From Solirubrobacteraceae bacterium (GTDB lineage: Bacteria; Actinomycetota; Thermoleophilia; Solirubrobacterales; Solirubrobacteraceae), in NCBI GenBank assembly GCA_030151725.1, contig JASLDD010000170.1, forward strand, positions 1-7,135: DNA of 7,135 nucleotides. Reading direction: 5' to 3'. Of this stretch, positions 1 through 5,096 are shown piece after piece. The translations under genes and the position numbers were made by a program. Position 1 is the first letter of the stretch, and each line of letters starts with the position of its first letter. The notes under the pieces were generated by a model, which saw only the letters and a list, made by a program, of their open reading frames with translations, was not told where the DNA came from and made no database searches.

Positions 1-124
1 GGTCATCCCACGCGATGCCCCGTTCCACCTGCGGGTCGTAGTAGGCCGTCTGCTTGTACATCACGTCCGCCACCTCGCTCAGCGCGCAGAAGCCATGCGC
101 AAAGCCCACCGGCACGAACAGCTC
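1..124 (-). pseudogene. rfbC: Inverted partial copy of rfbC (middle part of dTDP-4-dehydrorhamnose 3,5-epimerase)
   Basis: Read on the minus strand from 124 to the left edge, this gives 41 codons starting ELFVPVGFAHGFCAL, continuing through YYDP and ending at GIAWDD. That is the cupin-core part of RfbC/RmlC, including the HGF motif. The first eight residues (ELFVPVGF, from the spacer) are the natural lead-in to AHGF and are missing from the plus-strand copy. So this fragment preserves bases that the other copy lost. A nominal ATG exists at 130-128, but it is created by the junction. The fragment runs off the left edge. It is most likely one arm of a chimeric fold-back, not a second gene. Confidence 0.8.
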
Positions 125-224
125 GCGCATGGCTTCTGCGCGCTGAGCGAGGTGGCGGACGTGATGTACAAGCAGACGGCCTACTACGACCCGCAGGTGG
201 AACGGGGCATCGCGTGGGATGACC
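1..224. repeat. Perfect inverted repeat, 100-bp arms with 24-nt spacer (fold-back)
   Basis: Bases 1-100 are the exact reverse complement of 125-224, with no mismatch; symmetry breaks at the spacer 101-124 (101 is A, 124 is C). The left arm reaches base 1, so the true arm may be longer. Both arms encode the same stretch of RfbC, the left on the minus strand and the right on the plus strand. A long perfect palindrome inside the reading frame of an enzyme is not a natural gene arrangement. It fits a template-switch or amplification chimera, or an assembly error at a contig end, better than a biological element. A recent in vivo inverted duplication is the alternative. Confidence 0.95.
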
Positions 225-343
225 CGGACATTGCGATCGACTGGTCCCTGCCGGTGGACGAGCTGACGGTCTCAGATCGTGACGCCGCGGCTCCGCGTTT
301 GAGCGAGATTGCGGCTGAACTCCCGTTTGAGTGGCATCCTTAG
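125..343 (+). CDS. rfbC: dTDP-4-dehydrorhamnose 3,5-epimerase, C-terminal part (5' end lost at fold-back junction)
   Basis: RfbC (RmlC) epimerises C3 and C5 of dTDP-4-keto-6-deoxyglucose, the third step of cytoplasmic dTDP-L-rhamnose synthesis. The 72 codons from 125 begin AHGFCALSEVADV and include YYDP, GIAWDDPDIAIDW and a C-terminal SDRDAAAPRL stretch, all typical of the last two fifths of this cupin enzyme. The family is usually about 180-200 residues, so the N-terminal part with the first catalytic His is absent. An ATG at 95 is in frame, but codons 95-124 read antisense rfbC (RKAHRHEQL) and are not RfbC sequence, so it is not a true start. The stop TAG lies 5 nt before the ctaA ATG. Identity is secure; the truncation is probably an artefact of the palindrome. 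Confidence 0.85.
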   Translation, partial: AHGFCALSEVADVMYKQTAYYDPQVERGIAWDDPDIAIDWSLPVDELTVSDRDAAAPRLSEIAAELPFEWHP

Positions 344-348
344 GGGCG

Positions 349-1386
349 ATGCACGCCCGTCTAGAGCAGCTGCGCGCACGGACGAACGGGTACACGGTCA
401 CGCCGGCCCAGTTCGTGTGGTTCGCGTATGGGGCGCTGGTTGCGCTCACGCTGATCGTGCTGAGCGGCGCGGCGGTGCGCCTGACGGGCTCGGGCCTGGG
501 CTGCCCGACATGGCCCAAGTGCTACGGCAACGTGTACCCGCCGCTGAACACGCACGCGGTGATCGAGTTCTCCAACCGCGTGATCAGCGTGCCGGTGGTG
601 TTTGCGGCGGGCTTTGCGTGGCTTGCGGCGCTGAGACGTCGGCCGTATCGCCGCGATCTGATGTGGCTGGGGGCACTGCTGCCGCTGGGTGTTGTGGCGC
701 AGGCGATCTTGGGCGGGTTCACGGTCAAAGGGGCTCTGGACTACGGCTGGGTGATGGGCCACTTTGCGCTGTCGATGCTGATCTTGGCGGCGGCGGCGCT
801 GCTGGTGTGGCGAAGCACAGGAGAGCGTGGGGCCGAGAACGCGACGGCAAGCGCCCCGGTGGAGTCGGTGGCGCTGACGGATCGCACACTGGTGCAGCTG
901 CTGCGGGGGCTGGCGGCGTTTGGCGCGCTGACGATCTTCGCTGGGACGGCGGCGACTGCCGCGGGACCCCACGCGGGCGGATCGCCGGGCCAGAAGATCA
1001 ACCGACTGGACTTCGACGGGCACGGCACGATGGACTTTGTGATCCACCGCCACGCGGAGATAGCGTTTGTGTTCAGCCTGGCGGCTGTGGCGATTTGGTG
1101 GCTTGCCCGCAGGCGGGCGGTTGGCCCGGCGATCCAGCGCCCGTTGAGCATTCTGTGCGTGCTGCTGGCTTTGCAGGGGGTGGTGGGCCTGGATCAATAC
1201 GAGACGCACTTGCCGACGGAGCTGGTGTGGGTGCACGTGGGGCTGGCATGCCTGGCGTGGCTGTCGGTCCTGTGGGCGGCCTTTGCGGCGGGCCCGCTGG
1301 CTTCACGAACGGTGGAGAACCCGTCTGAGCGACCGGTGGAGGGGTCGCTGAGAGGGTCCTCGGCGCTGGAGTTCCCCGGAAATTAG
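349..1386 (+). CDS. ctaA: Heme A synthase, CtaA/COX15 family
   Basis: A membrane enzyme that oxidises the C8 methyl of heme O to a formyl group, giving heme A for aa3-type cytochrome oxidase. The 345-residue protein has eight likely membrane segments (about 23-43, 73-95, 104-124, 134-155, 184-205, 231-253, 264-284 and 290-315). Family signatures are GSGLGCPTWPKCYG at 47-60, with the external Cys pair C52/C58, and AAGPHAGG at 204-211. Candidate heme-ligand or active-site histidines are H138, H233/H235 and H296. The first-half E-x-x-H motif reads E73-F-S-N76. I chose ATG 349 because AGGGG (342-346) lies just upstream, though unusually close; the in-frame GTG at 331 overlaps rfbC and lacks a site. 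The hydrophilic tail after 316 looks unconserved. It lies 5 nt after rfbC, perhaps co-transcribed by read-through. Confidence 0.93.
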   Translation: MHARLEQLRARTNGYTVTPAQFVWFAYGALVALTLIVLSGAAVRLTGSGLGCPTWPKCYGNVYPPLNTHAVIEFSNRVISVPVVFAAGFAWLAALRRRPYRRDLMWLGALLPLGVVAQAILGGFTVKGALDYGWVMGHFALSMLILAAAALLVWRSTGERGAENATASAPVESVALTDRTLVQLLRGLAAFGALTIFAGTAATAAGPHAGGSPGQKINRLDFDGHGTMDFVIHRHAEIAFVFSLAAVAIWWLARRRAVGPAIQRPLSILCVLLALQGVVGLDQYETHLPTELVWVHVGLACLAWLSVLWAAFAAGPLASRTVENPSERPVEGSLRGSSALEFPGN

Positions 1387-1414
1387 GGCGATTTGAAAGC
1401 TGCTGTGGGCAAAG

Positions 1415-1448
1415 TTGCAGTGTCACCGTCCTCGCGAACGGTTAGCCT
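1415..1448 (+). promoter_or_regulatory. Possible hup promoter
   Basis: The 95-nt gap between ctaA and hup should hold the promoter for a normally abundant protein. Candidate elements are TTGCAG (1415-1420) or TGTCAC (1421-1426) as a -35 and TAGCCT (1443-1448) as a -10. The second pair has 16-nt spacing, the first 22 nt, which is too long. None is a strong match, so this is a location guess. Confidence 0.25.
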
Positions 1449-1481
1449 GCTCGCAGCAAAGACACTCGAGAAGGGAGTGGC

Positions 1482-1757
1482 ATGACCAAGAACGAGCTGG
1501 CCGACAAGGTCGCGGAGCAAACTGGACTGGCCGCCAGCCAGGCACGACAGGTGGTTGAGGCGGCAATCGAGGTTGTCTCCGACGAGCTGGCCGCTGGGGG
1601 TGAGGTCGCACTTGCGGGCTTCGGAAAGTTCAGCGTCAGCCACCGTGCGGCGCGGCAGGGGCGCAACCCCTCGACTGGCGAGACGATCAACATCGCGGCC
1701 TCCAAGGCTGCGAAATTCTCGGCAGCAAGCGCATTGAAGAAGCGCCTGAACGGCTGA
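1482..1757 (+). CDS. hup: HU-family nucleoid DNA-binding protein
   Basis: A small histone-like protein that binds and bends DNA as a dimer and helps compact the chromosome. The 91-residue sequence matches HU throughout: N-terminal MTKNELADKVAEQTGL helix, the GFGKF turn at 46-50, and the DNA-binding arm around 58-75 with GRNPSTGE, where P63 sits at the position of the DNA-intercalating proline. It ends ASALKKRLNG, so it lacks the long Lys/Ala-rich tail of mycobacterial HupB. AAGGGAG (1471-1477) is a good ribosome binding site 4 nt before the ATG. A strong hairpin follows the stop, so hup looks monocistronic. An IHF subunit is the nearest alternative, but in actinobacteria HU is expected. Confidence 0.96.
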   Translation: MTKNELADKVAEQTGLAASQARQVVEAAIEVVSDELAAGGEVALAGFGKFSVSHRAARQGRNPSTGETINIAASKAAKFSAASALKKRLNG

Positions 1758-1781
1758 TTACAGCCCTGGCGCGAAGAGAGC

Positions 1782-1812
1782 GTCACCGGCCCGACGTGGG
1801 CCGGTGACTTCT
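1782..1812 (+). terminator. Hairpin terminator after hup
   Basis: GTCACCGGCCC (1782-1792) pairs perfectly with GGGCCGGTGAC (1798-1808) around a 5-nt GACGT loop, followed by TTCT. It starts 25 nt after the hup stop. The T-run is short, as is common in high-GC genomes. A second weaker hairpin lies at 1811-1833 (CTGCG..CC with GGCGCGCAG, two bases bulged), which may support termination. Confidence 0.75.
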
Positions 1813-1851
1813 GCGCCCTGCAAAGGCGCGCAGCAACTGCTCGGCAATTCC

Positions 1852-1865
1852 TTACCACTCGGTAA
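1852..1865. promoter_or_regulatory. Small palindrome TTACC-N4-GGTAA, possible operator
   Basis: TTACC (1852-1856) and GGTAA (1861-1865) form a perfect inverted repeat with a 4-nt ACTC spacer, in the AT-richer part of the gap between hup and the next gene. Its shape and place, about 67 nt before ATG 1932, would suit a dimeric repressor site. No regulator is known from this window and five-base arms can occur by chance. Confidence 0.25.
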
Positions 1866-1881
1866 CCAGATGTTTAGGCGT

Positions 1882-1915
1882 AGGAGCGAGGCTTGGGTTC
1901 CTCCAACCTCCTCCT
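1882..1915 (+). promoter_or_regulatory. 13-bp bulged hairpin covering an AGGAG site and TTG codon
   Basis: The 5' arm AGGAG-c-GAGG-c-TTGG (1882-1896) pairs with CCAACCTCCTCCT (1903-1915), giving 13 pairs with two single bulged C residues (1887, 1892) and a 6-nt GTTCCT loop. AGGAG at 1882-1886 would be an ideal ribosome binding site for the TTG at 1893, and both are fully inside the stem. No T-run follows on either strand, so it does not look like an intrinsic terminator. It could be a translational control hairpin or a leader structure before ATG 1932. Confidence 0.45.
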
Positions 1916-1931
1916 CGAAAGTCGGTGCCGT

Positions 1932-2378
1932 ATGAGACGAAAAGATGCCGGGCGGCCAGCTCAGCCGCTCAAACGCTATGGCTCGCTGGCGAGCTTCTAC
2001 ACGGCGGACTCCAGACGGATCCAGTCGCGTGAGCTCGATGTGGGGTTGTGGTGGCGTGAGGGCGAGCATGGCCCGCTGCACCGCGCTGCGTGGGTGAGCG
2101 ACACGGGCGAGCTGTACCTGGTGCGCCTTGGGCCCGATACGGCCGGCGGCGGCCGCGTGGAGGTGCTGGCCACGGTCGAGGATCGCGAGCGCCTGGAGAG
2201 CGTGCTGGAAGGCTGGCGTGAGCATTGCGGCGAGCCCCGGTCACTAGCGTGGCTGCGCGGACGAGCAGCGCGGCTGGGCGTCAGGGCGCGTGTGACGCAG
2301 GCGAGGGTGGGCGCGAGCACTACAGCGGCTGTGAGGCGCGTGCGGGCCAACCCCGCGCCGCCGCTGGCGCTGGGTTAG
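1932..2378 (+). CDS. Unrecognised small basic protein (148 aa)
   Basis: I cannot assign a function. The protein is soluble-looking, with no signal peptide or membrane segment. It opens MRRKDAGRPAQPLKRYG, has a central region with LDVGLWWREG, HRAAWVSDTGELYLVRLGP and a VEVLATVEDRERLESVL helix, then a GWREHCGEPRSLAWLRGRAARL stretch split by Cys, and ends in a basic Arg/Ala/Val-rich tail. The central residues look like a small beta-sheet fold with one long helix, which is inference. ATG 1932 has only a weak upstream site; an in-frame TTG at 1893 has a much better AGGAG site, but that site lies in a strong hairpin, and the extra 13 residues look unlike a protein core. Neighbours are hup and a sugar acyltransferase, neither of which suggests a role. 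Confidence 0.7.
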   Translation: MRRKDAGRPAQPLKRYGSLASFYTADSRRIQSRELDVGLWWREGEHGPLHRAAWVSDTGELYLVRLGPDTAGGGRVEVLATVEDRERLESVLEGWREHCGEPRSLAWLRGRAARLGVRARVTQARVGASTTAAVRRVRANPAPPLALG

Positions 2379-2439
2379 GCGGGAGATCTCAGCCCCCGCG
2401 GACGCGGACTCCCGATAGCTGTGTGATATCGCTCCTCAT

Positions 2440-3048
2440 ATGAAGCGCGGTCTGCATCTTGTGGGGAGCGGCTCGTTCGCAGTCGAGGTGGCCGAGTGGG
2501 CCCGGGACGAGGGATGGGAGGTGGAGGGCCTGATCGAGTTGCTCGATCCCAGGCGGGTGGGCTCGCTGGTTGCAGGCCGGCCGGTGGTTGCGTCTGATGG
2601 CCCAGAGGGGCGGCCTGCGGCGGTCGCAGCTGGAGGTAGCCGTAGCGATCACTGGGCCAAAGTCGAGGCTCATGGCTGGCAGGCCGCAAGCATTGTGCAC
2701 CCGCGCGCCTGGGTGTCGCCGTCGGCGCGACTTGGGCCAGGCTGTGTGGTGGGTCCAGGTGCGGTGATAGGAGCAGAGACGATTGTCGGCGAACATACGC
2801 TGATCTCACGGGGAGTGCTGGTGGGCCATCATTTGCAGATCGGCTCCTTCGTGTCGCTGCTTCCTGGATCGAACCTCGCAAGCCACATCGTGATGGGCGA
2901 TCGAACGGTCGTGGGCATGGCGGCGGCGATCGTGGATCACACCCGTGTGGGGGCGGATGCAACGGTGGCAGCGGGGGCGGTGGTGCTGGGCGAGGTGCTG
3001 GACGGTGAGCGGGTCCAGGGTGTGCCCGCCCGCCGGTACGGTGGGTGA
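2440..3048 (+). CDS. NeuD/PglD-family sugar acyltransferase (left-handed beta-helix)
   Basis: This family transfers an acetyl or other acyl group from acyl-CoA to a hydroxyl or amine on a (nucleotide) sugar in the cytoplasm. The 202-residue protein has the usual two parts. An N-terminal Rossmann-like sugar-nucleotide domain starts GLHLVGSGSFAVEVAEWA (4-21) and has GLIELLD at 30-36. From about residue 90, hexapeptide repeats follow (ARLGPGCVVGPGAVIG, TRVGADATVAAGAVV). The candidate catalytic His is in VGHH at 128-131, matching VGH in PglD/NeuD, and the C-terminal GVPAR is standard. No clear ribosome binding site precedes the ATG; the transcript may be leaderless. The stop overlaps the start of the next gene. 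Whether it is an N- or O-acyltransferase cannot be told, though the nearby aminotransferase favours N-acylation. Confidence 0.88.
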   Translation: MKRGLHLVGSGSFAVEVAEWARDEGWEVEGLIELLDPRRVGSLVAGRPVVASDGPEGRPAAVAAGGSRSDHWAKVEAHGWQAASIVHPRAWVSPSARLGPGCVVGPGAVIGAETIVGEHTLISRGVLVGHHLQIGSFVSLLPGSNLASHIVMGDRTVVGMAAAIVDHTRVGADATVAAGAVVLGEVLDGERVQGVPARRYGG

Positions 3049-4001
3049 TGCTTGCTCGGCTGCGGCGTGCTGTCGATTGGCGGATGCAAGCGCTGAGCTC
3101 TCGGCTGGACGCCATGCAGGGTGGGATGCGGGCACTCGAGCAGCGGGTCGAGGAGCTTGCTGGGGACACGACTGCCATCCGAATGCAGCTCGAGGAGGGT
3201 GTGCAGCCGATGCTGCGGGCGATTCTCGATGAGGAGGCACAGAACCGCAGGCGGCTGTATGCGTTGCGCCGGGAGACGGCCTATGAGCAGGCGTACTTGG
3301 ATCGCGAACCACTGATTTCGATCACGATCGCCACGCACAACCACCCGGAGCTGCTGGTGAAGCGGGCGCTGCCGTCGCTGCTTGCCCAGTCGTACACGAA
3401 CCTGGAGATCGTGGTGCTGGGCGACGGCGCGCCGCCGGAGCTCGAGGCTGCTGTTGGGAAGCTGGGGGATGGGCGCGTGCGCTATGCGAACCTCACGCAG
3501 CGGATCAGCGCACACGACGATCAACGGCGACACTGGCTGGTGGGCAGCACGATGGCGCGCAACGAGGCCACTCGTCGAGCAGGCGGATCCTGGTTGCTGC
3601 ATTTCGACGATGACGATCGCCTGCGCCCGGATGCGGTTGCATCGCTGTTGGGGCTGGCACGTGAGCAGCGAGCTGAGGTTGCCTACGGAGGCTTTGAGGA
3701 GCACAGTCCGGACGGGACGAGTGTGGTGAGGCTCGCGCCGTCACCGGAGCCTGGCTCGTTCGGCTGGCAGGGCGCGCTGGTACACGGAGGGCTGCGTTTC
3801 TTCGAGCGGGAGCTGGTTGCGGCGAGCCTGGGGATGCCGGGCGACGCCTATCTGCTGGAGCGCATGCTCAGGGTGGGCGTTCGCTTCGCGACGCTCGATG
3901 AGGTGGTGTGGGACTACTTCCCGTCGACGCTGTGGAGCTCGAGCGCCTCACAAACAGTCGCGCAGACCTCCTCCACGACTGAGGGCTCTAGCTCGGAGTA
4001 A
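3048..4001 (+). CDS. Family 2 glycosyltransferase with N-terminal coiled coil
   Basis: It transfers a sugar from a nucleotide donor to a growing glycan or protein, most likely at the inner face of the membrane. The 317-residue protein begins with a charged helical region (about 10-85) with heptad-like spacing, a probable coiled coil. The GT-A domain starts at PLISITIATHNHPELL (88-103), has QSYTNLEIVVLGDGAPP (114-130), and the metal-binding DxD region is HFDDDDRLRP (185-194). GDAYLLERML (265-274) is the likely acceptor-side region with the base. No membrane segment is seen. ATG 3048 shares its A with the previous stop (TGATG), indicating translational coupling; a GTG at 3045 is possible. The last 20 or so residues are Ser/Thr-rich and lie antisense to the aminotransferase gene. 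Donor and acceptor are unknown. Confidence 0.88.
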   Translation: MLARLRRAVDWRMQALSSRLDAMQGGMRALEQRVEELAGDTTAIRMQLEEGVQPMLRAILDEEAQNRRRLYALRRETAYEQAYLDREPLISITIATHNHPELLVKRALPSLLAQSYTNLEIVVLGDGAPPELEAAVGKLGDGRVRYANLTQRISAHDDQRRHWLVGSTMARNEATRRAGGSWLLHFDDDDRLRPDAVASLLGLAREQRAEVAYGGFEEHSPDGTSVVRLAPSPEPGSFGWQGALVHGGLRFFERELVAASLGMPGDAYLLERMLRVGVRFATLDEVVWDYFPSTLWSSSASQTVAQTSSTTEGSSSE

Positions 4002-5056
4002 AGAGGAAGCGCGAGCAACCCTTCGTTCAGCTGCCCGCTGACCGGCAGCGGGGTGCGGGTCACGCCGGCGAACCGGGGCATGAGATGCATGGCGGGGAAG
4101 TAGGGTCGGGACTCGATTCGGCGTGTGGCCAATGCCGCTCGAACCCGGTCGCGGGCATTTCCCAGATCGACGACGAAGAATGTCGGCGTGGGGCGGGATC
4201 CGGTCGGTATGCGCTGGAATCGGATGTCCTCGCGCCCGTCGAACGCGTGGCGGTAGACATCGACGATTCGCTCGCGCTGCGTGACCTGCTCCTCGAGGAT
4301 CTCCATGGTAAGGACGCCCAGGGCTCCGTGCAGCTCGGAGAGCTTGGCGTTGAGACCGGTGCGCTCGCTGACGCCCTGGGGATCCATCCCATATCTGCGC
4401 AGCCGTTCAAAGCGTGCGGCCGTATTCCCATCGGCGATGACAGCGATCCCCCCTTCGCCCGATGTCACGATCTTGGCTCCGCTGAAGCTGATTACGCTGG
4501 CATTGCCGAAGCTCGTAACGTGCCGTCCCTGCACCCAGGTGGCGGCCGCTTGAGCGGCATCGAACACGAGCACGATGTTGTGTCGCGTGGCTAATGCCTC
4601 CAGGCCGACGACATCACAGGGAACCCCGAACATATGGGTGGCGATGATCATCGAGACGTCCGCCAGCTTGCCCTCGAGTTGCTCGGCATGCATGCACCAG
4701 TCGTGCTCATCGACATCCACGAAGTGCGGCTTCAATCCATTCCATTCGAGGGCGTGCACGGTCGATGGAAAGCCAAAGGAGGGGAGGAGGACCCGCGATC
4801 CCCGAGGGAGCTCCAGCGCCGCGACGGCCAGAGTCAGCGCTAGGTCACAACTGCTCGTCGCAAGAGGCCTGATCGGCGAGCGGCTGTATGCGGCAAATGC
4901 CTCCTCGAATTCCCTGACGCAGGGTCCGTCGTTGGAGAGCATCCCTCGCTCCCATATCTGCTCAAGCGCCGCGCCGTAGCGCTTGAGCGGTGGAAGCGAG
5001 GGTCGCGCGACTCGGATGGACGCGCGATCTACCGGCGCAGATTCGGTGTCGCTCAT
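3914..5056 (-). CDS. DegT/DnrJ/EryC1/StrS-family sugar aminotransferase
   Basis: A PLP-dependent enzyme that aminates a keto nucleotide-sugar, usually from glutamate, giving an amino sugar. The 380-residue length is normal. Family features are GPCVREFEEAFAAY (44-57), a phosphate-binding ATSSCDLAL (66-74), HMFGVPCD (141-148), the cofactor-contacting DAAQ at 166-169, and the Schiff-base Lys K195 in SFSGAKIVTSGEGG. It ends with the usual SRPYFPAMH (316-324). I chose ATG 5056: the frame is open to 5122, but that would overlap the nrdJ 3' end and add an unfamiliar lead. No clear ribosome binding site is visible. It lies 40 nt after nrdJ on the same strand and converges with the glycosyltransferase, overlapping by 88 bp. 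Fold and reaction class are secure; sugar and carbon position are not. A PglE-like role is possible. Confidence 0.92.
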   Translation of the reverse strand: MSDTESAPVDRASIRVARPSLPPLKRYGAALEQIWERGMLSNDGPCVREFEEAFAAYSRSPIRPLATSSCDLALTLAVAALELPRGSRVLLPSFGFPSTVHALEWNGLKPHFVDVDEHDWCMHAEQLEGKLADVSMIIATHMFGVPCDVVGLEALATRHNIVLVFDAAQAAATWVQGRHVTSFGNASVISFSGAKIVTSGEGGIAVIADGNTAARFERLRRYGMDPQGVSERTGLNAKLSELHGALGVLTMEILEEQVTQRERIVDVYRHAFDGREDIRFQRIPTGSRPTPTFFVVDLGNARDRVRAALATRRIESRPYFPAMHLMPRFAGVTRTPLPVSGQLNEGLLALPLYSELEPSVVEEVCATVCEALELHSVDGK

Positions 5057-5096
5057 TTTTTGAGGACGCCGCCCCGACCGGGCTAGCCGCTTCAGA

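Noticed and set aside
95..124. ATG at 95 as the start of an 82-residue rfbC protein
   Set aside because: Codons 95-124 are the antisense of rfbC made readable by the fold-back junction; RfbC-like sequence starts only at 125.
3..518. Long minus-strand open frame across rfbC and early ctaA
   Set aside because: Antisense to two recognisable genes, with Pro/Arg/Ser-rich translation typical of GC-rich shadow frames.
361..1236. 291-codon open frame antisense to ctaA
   Set aside because: Arg/Gln/His-rich, no recognisable domain, and entirely opposite a well-supported CtaA gene.
309..1328. 339-codon plus-strand frame overlapping ctaA
   Set aside because: Gly/Arg/Ala-rich translation of ctaA in the wrong frame; the membrane segments and family motifs are in the 349-1386 frame.
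2375..3178. 267-codon open frame antisense to the acyltransferase
   Set aside because: Pro/Arg-rich low-complexity product opposite a gene with clear hexapeptide repeats.
2937..3704. 255-codon open frame antisense to the glycosyltransferase
   Set aside because: No motif, and lies opposite the conserved GT-A core.
4085..4594. 169-codon plus-strand frame inside the aminotransferase
   Set aside because: The minus strand there encodes the conserved PLP-binding core including K195; the plus frame has no family features.
5062..5079. GCCC/GGGC pairing in the nrdJ-aminotransferase gap as an nrdJ terminator
   Set aside because: Stem of only about 4-5 bp, and no T-run follows in the direction of transcription; the T-run lies on the wrong strand.
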